64,000 nucleotides of DNA from JBEVJK01 sp040510195 (lineage in GTDB: Bacteria; Pseudomonadota; Alphaproteobacteria; Rhizobiales; Rhizobiaceae), in assembly GCA_040510195.1 (NCBI GenBank), contig JBEVJK010000017.1, positions 27,583-91,582 on the forward strand, given 5' to 3'. This document shows positions 57,240 through 64,000 of this stretch, piece by piece. Made by a program: the position numbers and the translations under genes. Each line of letters opens with the position of its first letter. Within the stretch, counting starts at the first letter, position 1. The notes under the pieces were generated by a model that did not search any database, was not told the DNA's origin, and was given only the letters and a program-made list of their open reading frames with translations.

Positions 57240-57998
57240 TCATGCCCAGATCGCCACCGGAAGCCCGTAAGCGTCGCGCGCCGGCGGATCCGGGTGGGGA
57301 CAAGCACGCCCGTCGGCGATCCGGCCGGCCGTCACCAGCATGACGGCGGCGTCGAGCAGGTCGTCGGCCGCCGCGCCCGCCGGCGGTGGCAGCTTGAGGA
57401 AATAGCGCTGCATCCCGTGCCGTTCCAGCAGCGACCTTCGCTCCGCCAGCCCCGCAGGGTTCACTTGGCCCTTGACCTTCTTGGGCAGAAGCATCGGCGT
57501 CCCGCCGTTCAGGCGGCAGAACGCGACCTCGGGATGCGATTCGAAGATGCGCACCACGAGCTCGGGCCGCCGCCGGAGCAGCCCGTCGACCTCGCGGATC
57601 TTCGGAAAGATGCCGAAGGCCTGGATCGAGACGCCGCGCGGCGGTTGCGACGTGGCGCGGGCAACGATACCTGCGGCGCGGTGCGCGGCGTGGTAGGCCT
57701 CGATCGACGGGCAGGGCTCGATGGCGGCGTAAAGCGCTGCCCGGGACGGAATCGAGAACACGCTCGACTGGCGCGGCCCGAGCATGCGCCGCACCAGGCT
57801 TTCTGGCCCCCGCCCGCCATGGAGGGTGTGCTCCGGCAACCCGATCGGCATGTCGACGGCCACCAGGGCATCGGCAGGGAGCATTGCCAGTAGCGCCTCG
57901 AAGGTTGGCTGCACCGTCGCCGAGAGGCCGTCCGGCCCGGTCCGCACGGCGATCCAGCCACCCTTGCAGCCGTCGACACCGGCGAGCGGGCGGCTCAC
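57240..57998 (-). CDS. DUF429 family protein
   Basis: A 252-residue protein of the DUF429 family (predicted RNase H-like nuclease fold). The opening LAGVDGCKGGWIAV and the DMPIGLPE block supply the two acidic residues expected in that fold. SVFSIPSRAALYAA, ESHPEVAFCRLNGG and a final aspartate pair in ADDLLDAAVML are also typical. The start is a GTG at 57998 that overlaps the stop of the kinase gene (GTGA), so the pair is coupled. The family has no proven activity; nuclease function is a structural prediction. Its neighbours (pyridoxal kinase, carbonic anhydrase) do not clarify its role. Confidence 0.88.
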   Translation of the reverse strand: MSRPLAGVDGCKGGWIAVRTGPDGLSATVQPTFEALLAMLPADALVAVDMPIGLPEHTLHGGRGPESLVRRMLGPRQSSVFSIPSRAALYAAIEPCPSIEAYHAAHRAAGIVARATSQPPRGVSIQAFGIFPKIREVDGLLRRRPELVVRIFESHPEVAFCRLNGGTPMLLPKKVKGQVNPAGLAERRSLLERHGMQRYFLKLPPPAGAAADDLLDAAVMLVTAGRIADGRACPHPDPPARDAYGLPVAIWA

Positions 57999-58879
57999 GC
58001 GCGGCGATCCCGCCCCGGATGCGTGAGATGGCGCAGATGCACCATCGCCATGGGGTGCGCCAGGCTTGCGGCGTCGGTCTCCAGCGTCAGCTCGTCGGCG
58101 CCCCGCTTGGCCGTCCGCGCCAAGATCTCGAACACCGCCGCGGTGGTCGATTGCAGCGCCTTGCCGACCGGCTGGCCGTCGAGGATGCGGGCCAGGAACA
58201 CCGCTGCGGTGAGGTCGCCGAGGCCATTGGGAGGCCGCTCGATCAGGCGATGCTCGGAAAGCAGGGCGTCGGTCGGCGTCAGCAGCACGTTGCCGGTGCC
58301 ACCCGACATCATCGACGGCGCCGAGGTCACCAGCATGGTCGGCGGTCCGGCCGCGTTCGCCGCCTGCAGGACCGAGCGGATGTCGTCGAGCGGCGCGCCC
58401 GCCATCCAGGCCAGCTCGTACCGGTTGGGGGTGGCAATGTCGGAGAGCGGCAGCAACTGGTCGCGCAGCGCTTCGGCCACCGCTTGAGCCACGTAGAGCC
58501 CGCCGACATCGCCCATCACCGGGTCGCAGACGTAAATCGATCGCGGGTTCCTGGCCCGCACCGCCGCGACCAGCGCGGCGATCGGCTCGGCCTGGGCGGC
58601 ATCGCCGAGATAGCCGCTGAGCACGGCAGCGACCTCGCCGAGCCAAGGCGCGTCGGCAAGGTCCGACAGCAGGGAGGAAAATTGAACCGGGTCCGGAACG
58701 ATGCGGGTCGCCCGGCTGTGTCCGGGATGCCACGGCAGGACGACCGTCGGCACCGCCCAGACCGGGAAACCGAGGGTCTCCAGCGCGAAGACGGCCGCCC
58801 GGTTGCCGACGGAGCCACGTGCCACATGGCTGGAGATGACGATCACCGCACGCGGCGCGTCCATCGGGGAGGCTTCCAT
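57995..58879 (-). CDS. pdxY: Pyridoxal kinase (PdxY/PdxK type)
   Basis: Ribokinase-fold kinase that phosphorylates pyridoxal to PLP in the salvage pathway. It has 294 residues. The opening ISSHVARGSVGNRAA matches the family signature. CDPVMGDVGGLYV, TPNRYELAWMAG and the phosphate/catalytic loop in PPNGLGDLTAAVFLARI carry the key residues, including the catalytic aspartate D in GLGDLTAA. Start is the ATG at 58879 (MEASPMDAPRAV), two bases after the upstream gene's stop, suggesting reinitiation; an in-frame ATG five codons later is an alternative. Cotranscribed with the DUF429 gene. Assignment is firm; exact vitamer preference is not shown. Confidence 0.93.
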   Translation of the reverse strand: MEASPMDAPRAVIVISSHVARGSVGNRAAVFALETLGFPVWAVPTVVLPWHPGHSRATRIVPDPVQFSSLLSDLADAPWLGEVAAVLSGYLGDAAQAEPIAALVAAVRARNPRSIYVCDPVMGDVGGLYVAQAVAEALRDQLLPLSDIATPNRYELAWMAGAPLDDIRSVLQAANAAGPPTMLVTSAPSMMSGGTGNVLLTPTDALLSEHRLIERPPNGLGDLTAAVFLARILDGQPVGKALQSTTAAVFEILARTAKRGADELTLETDAASLAHPMAMVHLRHLTHPGRDRRA

Positions 58880-58881
58880 GG

Positions 58882-59091
58882 TCAGCCGCGGATCGCGAAG
58901 AGGACGAGCCAGACGGCCAGTCCGACGAGAAGGACGGGGCCCAGCACCCTGCCGATCCGCTTGCCCCAGACCTCGGCCCAGTCGTCGTCGTCCTCGGCAG
59001 CGACCCGCACCGGCGACGCCTCCGCCTCGCGTGACACGCGGTCGAGGATGCGGCGCGATTCGGCCTGGCTGTTGCTTGGCTGGTGCTTCAT
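58882..59091 (-). CDS. 69-residue small membrane protein
   Basis: A 69-residue protein with a polar, charged N-terminal half (EAEASPVRVAAEDDDDWAEVW) and one C-terminal membrane helix at about residues 47-67 (LGPVLLVGLAVWLVLFAI). This is a tail-anchored layout with the N-terminus likely in the cytoplasm. No catalytic residues. It ends two bases before the pyridoxal kinase start, so it is the first gene of that unit. Similar tail-anchored small proteins precede pdxY in some rhizobia, as I recall. I assign no function. Confidence 0.7.
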   Translation of the reverse strand: MKHQPSNSQAESRRILDRVSREAEASPVRVAAEDDDDWAEVWGKRIGRVLGPVLLVGLAVWLVLFAIRG

Positions 59092-59215
59092 GTCTGGCTG
59101 CCCCGCGCGAGCTTAGCGCGTTCGCCGGCCCGCGCACAGGCCCCTCGCGACTGCGCCGTTCCAATCGCCCCGATTTATGCTTAAGGTCCGCCAGTCCGTT
59201 AACGGAGGGGATGCG

Positions 59216-59848
59216 ATGAGGACCGTCGAAATGTCCGGCCGCCGGGCGCCGTGGGCTGCCTTCCTGTTCGTGGCCCTGCTGGCACCCCTGCTCGCGGGCT
59301 GCGGCTTCAACACGATTCCCACCGCCGAGGAGCAGGCCAAGGCCGCCTGGAGCGAAGTGCTCAACCAGTATCAGCGGCGGGCCGACCTCATCCCCAACCT
59401 GGTCGAGACGGTGAAGGGCTATGCATCGCACGAGAAGGACGTGCTGGAGGGGGTCGTCGAGGCGCGCGCCAAGGCGACCCAGGTGACGGTGAGCCCCGAG
59501 ACGCTGAGCAATCCCGACGCCTTCAAGGCCTTCCAGGACAGCCAGAGCGGGCTGACCAGCGCCTTGTCGCGGCTGCTTGCCGTGGTCGAGAACTATCCGG
59601 ACCTGAAGGCCAATCAGAACTTCCTCGCCCTGCAGGCCCAGCTCGAAGGAACCGAGAACCGCATCGCCGTCGCCCGCCGCGACTACATCGAGGCGGTCCG
59701 TCAGTACAACACGACGCTCAGGACCTTCCCCTCCCTGCTCTGGGCGACCTTCTGGTTCACCGACAACAAGCCCTACCAGACCTTCACGGTCGCGGAGGAC
59801 AAGATCGAGGTGCCCAAGGTGGACTTCGGGACCAAGCAGGGCGGCTGA
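59216..59848 (+). CDS. LemA family lipoprotein
   Basis: A 210-residue LemA-family protein. The signal peptide carries a lipobox LLAGC with the cysteine at position 29, so it is probably a lipoprotein in the periplasm. The LemA body follows: AAWSEVLNQYQRRADLIPNLVETVKGYASHEKDVL, then LSRLLAVVENYPDLKANQNFLALQAQLEGTENRIAVARRDYIEAVRQYNTTLRTFPS, the conserved long helices. The ATG at 59216 has a GGAGGGG site five bases upstream; the earlier in-frame codon at 59177 does not. It is followed by two TPM-domain genes, the common LemA-TPM-TPM cluster. Family certain; role in envelope maintenance is suspected only. Confidence 0.95.
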   Translation: MRTVEMSGRRAPWAAFLFVALLAPLLAGCGFNTIPTAEEQAKAAWSEVLNQYQRRADLIPNLVETVKGYASHEKDVLEGVVEARAKATQVTVSPETLSNPDAFKAFQDSQSGLTSALSRLLAVVENYPDLKANQNFLALQAQLEGTENRIAVARRDYIEAVRQYNTTLRTFPSLLWATFWFTDNKPYQTFTVAEDKIEVPKVDFGTKQGG

Positions 59849-59867
59849 CCTCGCGGAGCGGCTGCCG

Positions 59868-60716
59868 ATGCACGCCATCCGGCTTGCCAAGCGGGTCGCC
59901 GCGGCCTGGCGCCCGGCGGCGGGCCTGCTGCTGTGCTTGCTGGCCGTCGTTGCGCTGGCGGCGCCGCTGCCCGAGCTCACCGGGCGGGTGGTCGACCAGG
60001 CCGGGCTGCTCGATCCGGCGACCAGGGCCGAGCTCGAGGCGAAGCTCGCCGCCTTCGAGGCCAAGTCGTCGGACCAGATCGTGGTCGCCACCATACCCTC
60101 GCTCGACGGCGAGGCGCTGGAGCCCTATGCCAACCGCCTGTTCCGCGCCTGGAAGCTCGGCCAGGCCGGCGAGGACAATGGCGTGCTGCTGCTGGTCGCC
60201 CGCGACGACCGCAAGATGCGCATCGAAGTGGGCTACGGGCTGGAAGGCACGCTGACCGACCTGCATTCGCGGCTGATCATCGAGAACTCCTTGGTGCCGG
60301 CCTTCCGCGCCGGCGATTACTCGGGCGGCATCTCGCGGGCGGTCGACGACATCGAGATGGTGCTCGAGGGCGACGCCGCCGAGCTCGAGGCGCGGGCCCG
60401 CCGCAACGAGCAGGCGGACAGCGTCCCGATCGAGGTCAAGATCTTCCTGGCGATCTGGATCGCCATCTTCGTCGGCGGCTTCGCCATGGCGATCCTGCCG
60501 CCGATCTTCGGTCGCAAGATCGGCCCTGGCCGCTATCGCTGGCTGGGGATGGATTTCAGCTACGGCAACGGTTCTCGCAGCAGCGGATCCGGCGGCTGGG
60601 TCGGCGGCGGCGGTGGCTGGTCGGGAGGCGGCGGGGGCTGGTCGGGCGGCAGCGGCGGCGGTTTCTCGGGCGGCGGCGGCTCGTCCGGCGGCGGCGGCTC
60701 GTCGGGCAGCTGGTAG
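59868..60716 (+). CDS. TPM-domain protein with glycine-rich C-terminus
   Basis: A 282-residue protein of the TPM (YgcG) family. An N-terminal signal segment ends near VVALAAPLPELTGR. The periplasmic TPM domain follows: VVDQAGLLDPATRAELEAKLAAFEAKSSDQIVVAT, then NGVLLLVARDDRKMRIEVGYGLEGTLTD. One membrane helix at about 192-212 (FLAIWIAIFVGGFAMAILPPIF) precedes a glycine/serine-rich tail. TPM domains act as phosphatases in plants and repair photosystem II there; the bacterial role is unknown. The ATG at 59868 has a GGAG site. It overlaps nothing and is followed by a second TPM-type gene after ten bases. Confidence 0.92.
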   Translation: MHAIRLAKRVAAAWRPAAGLLLCLLAVVALAAPLPELTGRVVDQAGLLDPATRAELEAKLAAFEAKSSDQIVVATIPSLDGEALEPYANRLFRAWKLGQAGEDNGVLLLVARDDRKMRIEVGYGLEGTLTDLHSRLIIENSLVPAFRAGDYSGGISRAVDDIEMVLEGDAAELEARARRNEQADSVPIEVKIFLAIWIAIFVGGFAMAILPPIFGRKIGPGRYRWLGMDFSYGNGSRSSGSGGWVGGGGGWSGGGGGWSGGSGGGFSGGGGSSGGGGSSGSW

Positions 60717-60726
60717 GGGCACGGCC

Positions 60727-61359
60727 ATGGAGACGCTTTCGGCAGAAGACCACCGGCGGGTGAGCGAGGCGATCCGCCAGGCCGAGGCCCGGACCTCCGG
60801 CGAGATCTTCTGCGTGCTCGCCCGCTCGAGCGGCAGCTACTTCTTCGCCGCCGGCTTCATGCTGGCGCTGGCGATGCTGGCGGTTGCCCTCGTCGTCGCC
60901 TTCGTGCTCCAGGAATGGTGGTTCGAGCCGCGCCTCACGGTCTTCGCGGCGGCCGAGATGGCCGCCTTCGCCTGCGCGCTGGCGCTGCTGCTGATCTTTC
61001 CGAGCCTTTGCCTTCGGCTGGTGCCGCGCCACGTGCAGTACACGCAGGCGCACGACAACGCGCTGCGCCAGTTTCTGGCGCGCAACGTCCACATCACCAC
61101 GCAGCGCACCGGCGTGCTGCTGTTCATCTCGCTCGCCGAACGCTATGCCGCCGTCGTCGCCGACGCGGGCATCGACCGCCAAGTGCGCCAGGAGGACTGG
61201 GACGGCGTCGTCGCCGAGCTCGTCGAGGGGGCGCGGCGCGGTCGCCCCGCCGACGGTTTCGTGACGGCCATCGCCTCAGCCGGCGCCCTGCTGACGGCGC
61301 ATTTCCCCATCGGCCAGGGTGACCCCAACGAGCTCGACGACCACCTGGTCGAGATCTGA
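60727..61359 (+). CDS. Second TPM-domain membrane protein
   Basis: A 210-residue protein with an N-terminal TPM-like start (LSAEDHRRVSEAIRQAEARTSGEIFCVLARSSG). Two membrane helices follow at about residues 39-63 and 76-97, and then a C-terminal domain with HITTQRTGVLLFISLAERYAAVVADAGID and WDGVVAELVEGARRG. This is the second, shorter type of TPM protein that accompanies LemA. The ATG at 60727 is ten bases after the previous gene. Together with LemA and the first TPM protein it forms a three-gene unit. Family assignment good; function unknown. Confidence 0.9.
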   Translation: METLSAEDHRRVSEAIRQAEARTSGEIFCVLARSSGSYFFAAGFMLALAMLAVALVVAFVLQEWWFEPRLTVFAAAEMAAFACALALLLIFPSLCLRLVPRHVQYTQAHDNALRQFLARNVHITTQRTGVLLFISLAERYAAVVADAGIDRQVRQEDWDGVVAELVEGARRGRPADGFVTAIASAGALLTAHFPIGQGDPNELDDHLVEI

Positions 61360-61451
61360 CGGCGGGCGACCGGGGGAGGCCAGTGGACGGTGATCTACCG
61401 CTTGTGGCCGTCTTGCCTTCACCGTCGCGACGCGTCTATGGTTAACCAATC

Positions 61452-61958
61452 ATGACCACGCTCACTATCGACATTCGCAAGGCCGAGCCGCGGGACGCGG
61501 AAGCGATCGCGGACGTCCATCGCGAAGCGTGGCAGGGCGCCTATGCCGGCATCATCCCGCATCGCGCGCTCACTTCGATGCTCAATCGCCGCGGCCGCGA
61601 CTGGTGGGCGCATGCCATCCGCCGGGCGGCCTCGGTGCTCGTCGTGGAGGTCGGCGGCCAGATCGCCGGCTATGCGACGCTGGGCCGCAACCGCGCCCGC
61701 GAGCTGCCGCAGCAGGGCGAGATCTACGAGCTCTACCTTCGTCCGGAGTGCCAGGGCATCGGCCTCGGCAGCCGCCTTTTCGCGGCCGCCCGCGACAAGC
61801 TCGCCTCCCACGGCCTCAAAGGCCTCGTCGTCTGGGCGCTCGAGGACAATGGCACGGCATTGGCCTTCTATGCAGGCGCCGGCGGACGGGATGTTGCCGA
61901 GGGCGTCGAGGTCTTCGACCAGAAAGCGCTGCGCAAGGTCGCCTTCGTCTGGGACTGA
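61452..61958 (+). CDS. GNAT-family N-acetyltransferase
   Basis: A 168-residue acetyltransferase of the GNAT superfamily. The N-terminal IRKAEPRDAEAIADVHREAWQGAYAGIIP is typical of the RimI/YhbS-like group. The central strand is YELYLRPECQGIGLGSRLFAAARDKL. Its QGIGLG is the acetyl-CoA phosphate-binding loop. WALEDNGTALAFYAGAGGRDVAEGVEVFD follows. The ATG at 61452 lacks a strong ribosome site; a five-codon frame (MVNQS) just upstream ends on it (ATGA), possibly coupling initiation. The substrate is unknown, since GNAT proteins acetylate many amines. Confidence 0.92.
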   Translation: MTTLTIDIRKAEPRDAEAIADVHREAWQGAYAGIIPHRALTSMLNRRGRDWWAHAIRRAASVLVVEVGGQIAGYATLGRNRARELPQQGEIYELYLRPECQGIGLGSRLFAAARDKLASHGLKGLVVWALEDNGTALAFYAGAGGRDVAEGVEVFDQKALRKVAFVWD

Positions 61959-61985
61959 CACGCTCCCGACCTGCGGCGCGCGACA

Positions 61986-62009
61986 TTCACGGCTGTTGCC
62001 AACCGTGAA
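61986..62009. other. Inverted repeat between the GNAT gene and ppa
   Basis: TTCACGG and CCGTGAA are separated by ten bases. The stem has seven base pairs and no T tract. It may be an operator for ppa, 84 bases downstream, or a weak terminator for the acetyltransferase gene. Confidence 0.35.
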
Positions 62010-62092
62010 CGGAGCTGCGGCCTGCTGCCGATTGCACGGCGGCCTCCGGACCGCTATTGGCGTCGCACCACATCGGTCGAGGAAGCTTCATC

Positions 62093-62638
62093 ATGCGCAT
62101 CGATGCCATCTCCAGCGGCAAAAATCCGCCCGACGACGTCAACGTGATCATCGAGGTCCCGGTCGGCGGCGAGCCCATCAAGTATGAAATGGACAAGGAG
62201 GCCGGCACGCTTTTCGTCGACCGCTTCCTCCACACGCCGATGCGCTACCCCGGAAACTACGGCTTCGTTCCGCACACGCTGTCCGGCGACGGCGACCCGA
62301 TCGACGTCCTCGTCTGCAACACCCGGGCGCTGGTGCCCGGCTGCGTGATCAACGTGCGGCCGATCGGCGTGCTGGTCATGGAGGACAATGCCGGCGAGGA
62401 CGAGAAGGTCATCGCGGTGCCGTCGCCGCATCTCACCCGCCGCTACGAAACCGTGTTCGAGTATACGCACCTGCCGGAGATCACCCGTCAGCAGGTTCAG
62501 CACTTCTTCGAGCACTACAAGGATCTGGAGCCCGGCAAATGGGTCAAGATCGGCGGCTGGCACGACGCCGCGCGTGCCAAGCAGATGATCGCCGAGGCGA
62601 TCGAGCGCGCACGCGCCGCTCGCGCGCTCAAGGCCTGA
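62093..62638 (+). CDS. ppa: Family I inorganic pyrophosphatase
   Basis: Soluble Mg-dependent pyrophosphatase that pulls biosynthetic reactions forward by hydrolysing pyrophosphate. It has 181 residues, the usual bacterial length. The family signatures are VIIEVPVGGEPIKYEMDKEAG, FVDRFLHTPMRYPGNYGFVPHTL and the acidic active-site motif DGDPIDVLV. VMEDNAGEDEKVIAVP is intact. The ATG at 62093 has a GAGGAAG site; the longer in-frame start at 62057 does not. Its stop codon forms part of a hairpin shared with the convergent yggT gene. Certain identification. Confidence 0.98.
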   Translation: MRIDAISSGKNPPDDVNVIIEVPVGGEPIKYEMDKEAGTLFVDRFLHTPMRYPGNYGFVPHTLSGDGDPIDVLVCNTRALVPGCVINVRPIGVLVMEDNAGEDEKVIAVPSPHLTRRYETVFEYTHLPEITRQQVQHFFEHYKDLEPGKWVKIGGWHDAARAKQMIAEAIERARAARALKA

Positions 62639-62653
62639 CCCGTCAGCGGGTCA
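62636..62653. terminator. Shared hairpin spanning the stops of ppa and yggT
   Basis: TGACCCG (62636-62642) and CGGGTCA (62647-62653) form a perfect seven-base-pair stem with a four-base loop. The ppa TGA is the first three bases and the yggT TGA, read on the other strand, is the last three. No T tract on either side, so strength as a terminator is doubtful. Confidence 0.45.
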
Positions 62654-62941
62654 CAGGACGGCCGGCGCCACCGTCTGGATGAGGAACTGGCGGACGAAGA
62701 AGATCAGCAGCAAAAGGATGATCGGCGAGATGTCGATGCCGCCGAGGTCCGGGAGGAAGCGCCGGATAGGCCGCAGCGCCGGCTCGGTGATGCGGAACAG
62801 CGCATTGGCAACCGTCATCACGACCTGGTTGCGCGGATTGACGACGTTGAAGGCATAGAGCCAGGAAAAGATCGCCGAGGCGATGATCAGCCACCAGTAG
62901 ATGTCGAGCGCCAGCACCAGGGTCTGGATGAGAGCGAGCAT
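62651..62941 (-). CDS. YggT family membrane protein
   Basis: A 96-residue membrane protein of the YggT family. Two hydrophobic segments flank a conserved middle loop: residues ~3-32 (IQTLVLALDIYWWLIIASAIFSWLYAF) and ~70-95 (ISPIILLLLIFFVRQFLIQ). The loop contains VVMTVANALFRITEPALRPIRRFLPDLGGIDISP, the family signature. In E. coli and Gram-positives YggT relatives affect osmotic tolerance or division. The ATG at 62941 has an AGGAGA site. It is convergent with ppa. Family certain; role unclear. Confidence 0.93.
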   Translation of the reverse strand: MLALIQTLVLALDIYWWLIIASAIFSWLYAFNVVNPRNQVVMTVANALFRITEPALRPIRRFLPDLGGIDISPIILLLLIFFVRQFLIQTVAPAVL

Positions 62942-63019
62942 GCAGGTCTCCTAGAAAAGGGCCCGCGACATGTAGCCATAGAGTGCCGGCGCGGCAAGTG
63001 GCGCCGCCTCCCGGCGCAC

Positions 63020-63048
63020 TTGACAGGGTCGGGGCCCGCCCCGTAAAT
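63020..63048 (+). promoter_or_regulatory. Strong promoter of tRNA-Ala
   Basis: TTGACA (63020-63025) and GTAAAT (63043-63048) with a 17-base spacer, ending 18 bases before the mature tRNA. This is the best consensus-like promoter in the window. The stable-RNA-type GC-rich stretch follows it. Confidence 0.7.
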
Positions 63049-63066
63049 GCGCCCCATCCCGCTTGA

Positions 63067-63142
<76 letters not shown>

Positions 63143-63220
63143 CCTATCTCGATAGGGCCGAAACAGCAAATAAATCAAAACTATAGCCGCAACTAATCGG
63201 CAGCTTGTCCCCACGTGTCT

Positions 63221-63541
63221 TCAATCCAGCCGCTCCGGCAGCGCCGCCCTGATCTCCTTCGCCTTGCCCGGGAGCAGCCGCTCCAGGGTCGCCCGCATTC
63301 GGCAGAACGACTGAGCCCGCCAGCCACCGCTCGGTGCCCGGTATTGGATGATCCATTGCAGCGCGTTCCGGCAGACGATGATCCGGGTGGCTTTGCCCTG
63401 GGAGTAGTCCCACCTCAACACGACACGGCCATAGGCTTCCGCCGTCTCATTCGTGGTGGGGCTGTCGGCGTCTCGCTGCTTGCTGCCTCGGCGGCGGCTG
63501 CTGCTGGTCGGGTTGGTGGTCTTGGTGGCGGTTATGTCCAT
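63221..63541 (-). CDS. 106-residue hypothetical protein next to tRNA-Ala, probably element-borne
   Basis: A 106-residue protein. The first ~35 residues are polar and low-complexity (serine, threonine, arginine and lysine-rich). A compact domain follows: YGRVVLRWDYSQGKATRIIVCRNALQWIIQYRAPSGGWRAQSFCRMRATLERLLP. The IIVCRNALQWIIQ core resembles small proteins I associate with alphaproteobacterial plasmids and integrated elements, though I cannot name a family. The ATG at 63541 has a GAAGGAA purine run about 12 bases upstream. It is 79 bases from the tRNA and points toward it. Coding status is moderately supported; function unknown. Confidence 0.6.
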   Translation of the reverse strand: MDITATKTTNPTSSSRRRGSKQRDADSPTTNETAEAYGRVVLRWDYSQGKATRIIVCRNALQWIIQYRAPSGGWRAQSFCRMRATLERLLPGKAKEIRAALPERLD

Positions 63542-63542
63542 A

Positions 63543-63832
63543 GCTCGTGAGTTCCTTCTCTTGGTGTCGGGTTGATGGGCGGCTTCCGGCCACCCGGGCT
63601 ACGCACAGCTCGGTGGAGGGGTCGGTACGTGCGGATGGACCCGTCCGAACCTCCGCGCGTCTCTGCGCCGCCTCTATTTCGATGTGATGGGTGGGAGCCC
63701 GGAGAGGGCTGTGAGCTTGGGGCATCACGGGGTGGGTCGCCGTCGCGGCGCGTCGCCCCTCCGGCATCTTGTGTCGGCCTACCAGAGGCCTTCGTTGTCG
63801 TCGCCGTCGTCGTCGTAGTGGCGGTGTGGTTC
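63543..63832. other. 290 bases without a supported gene
   Basis: Between the two right-edge minus-strand genes. An open frame on the minus strand (63447-63767) exists but overlaps the 106-residue gene and has mixed codon use and histidine/proline/glutamine-rich content. I regard it as non-coding. In-frame with the edge gene, 17 acidic codons follow its stop (63779-63832). No terminator or repeat stands out. Confidence 0.4.
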
Positions 63833-64000
63833 TTAGATGCCCAGCTTCTTCCTCAACTGGGCTGCGTCAACGGCATGCCGGTGGAAGACCGAGAAGTCTC
63901 CCTTTATGGCCGCCTTGCGGAACTCCGGGAGGTCTTCGTCTTGGACGTGCTCCATCCACATCTCGTAACTCAGGCCGTATTTCGAGAACACATCCCGTTC
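63833..64000 (-). CDS. Unidentified protein, 3' end only, cut by the right edge
   Basis: The minus-strand frame is open from the right edge to a TAA at 63833-63835, giving 55 residues that end AAQLRKKLGI. The visible part reads ERDVFSKYGLSYEMWMEHV, then DLPEFRKAAIKGDFSVF, an acidic, helical-looking C-terminal region. Codon use differs from the neighbours (ATA, TTG, AGT and AAA appear). It may belong to an element inserted at tRNA-Ala. I do not recognise it, and the start lies outside the window. Confidence 0.5.
   Translation of the reverse strand, partial: ERDVFSKYGLSYEMWMEHVQDEDLPEFRKAAIKGDFSVFHRHAVDAAQLRKKLGI

Noticed and set aside
60550..60716. Repeated GGCGGC units that look like a short repeat array
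   Set aside because: They encode the glycine/serine-rich tail of the first TPM protein. The units are irregular, with no spacers, so this is not a CRISPR array.
63447..63767. A 106-codon minus-strand frame rich in His, Pro and Gln near the right edge
   Set aside because: It overlaps the better-supported 106-residue gene, has low-complexity content and mixed codon use, and has no clear ribosome site.

Overview
The window is an ordinary stretch of chromosome from a G+C-rich alphaproteobacterium of the order Rhizobiales (Hyphomicrobiales). A member of the Phyllobacteriaceae/Brucellaceae side is my best guess. The evidence is an Omp19-type lipoprotein, an Usg protein, a ~1590-residue NAD-glutamate dehydrogenase, an SDHAF4-type protein, a DUF1127 small protein, and the linkage mdh-sucC-sucD-sucA-sucB-lpd, all typical of that group. 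Nearly all the sequence is coding on one strand or the other. Many starts overlap the preceding stop (TGATG, GTGA).

Layout. 1-4432 (minus): the 5' part of atpA, atpH, a small membrane protein and priA. 4523-5544 (plus): an Fsa/TalC-type transaldolase and a 63-residue protein. 5589-9757 (minus): an acyltransferase, lptE and leuS. 9848-11867 (plus): a YggS-type PLP protein and a GabT-like aminotransferase. 11883-12155 (minus): usg. 12434-14697 (plus): acs, then a terminator-bounded 23-codon ORF with an extreme Shine-Dalgarno sequence. 14725-16194 (minus): a PepSY-like protein, a transglutaminase-like protein and an SDHAF4 protein. 16289-22086 (plus): htpX, rsmB, a heparinase-like protein and purH. 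22097-36928 (minus): a UMF1-type transporter and NAD-glutamate dehydrogenase, envelope and small proteins, TraB/GumN, DUF1127, a PNPOx-like protein, yciB, ftsY, mtaB, dapF and a metallo-hydrolase. 37072-39400 (plus): a VOC-like protein, an Omp19-like lipoprotein and zapE.

39628-49839 (plus) is the core of the window: one TCA-cycle transcription unit, mdh, sucC, sucD, sucA, sucB, MAPEG, SDR, lpd. It supplies malate dehydrogenase, succinyl-CoA synthetase and the whole 2-oxoglutarate dehydrogenase complex. 49868-52374 (minus): a LysE-type exporter and bipA. 52597-54333 (plus): a fused membrane/[2Fe-2S]/adenylate cyclase protein. 54396-59091 (minus): an M3 peptidase, carbonic anhydrase, DUF429, a pyridoxal kinase and a small membrane protein. 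59216-62638 (plus): LemA, two TPM proteins, a GNAT acetyltransferase and ppa. 62651-62941 (minus): yggT. 63067-63142: tRNA-Ala(CGC).

From about 63143 to the right edge the character changes. There are two unrecognised minus-strand genes, looser packing, and codon use unlike the rest. This looks like the start of an element inserted at the tRNA gene, but its other end and any integrase are outside the window.

I found no CRISPR array, insertion sequence, defence cluster or biosynthetic cluster. The best candidates for something new are the redox-sensor-like adenylate cyclase, the small ORF with a 15-nt anti-16S match, two palindromic operator candidates (upstream of the DUF1127 gene and of mdh), and the tRNA-proximal island edge.
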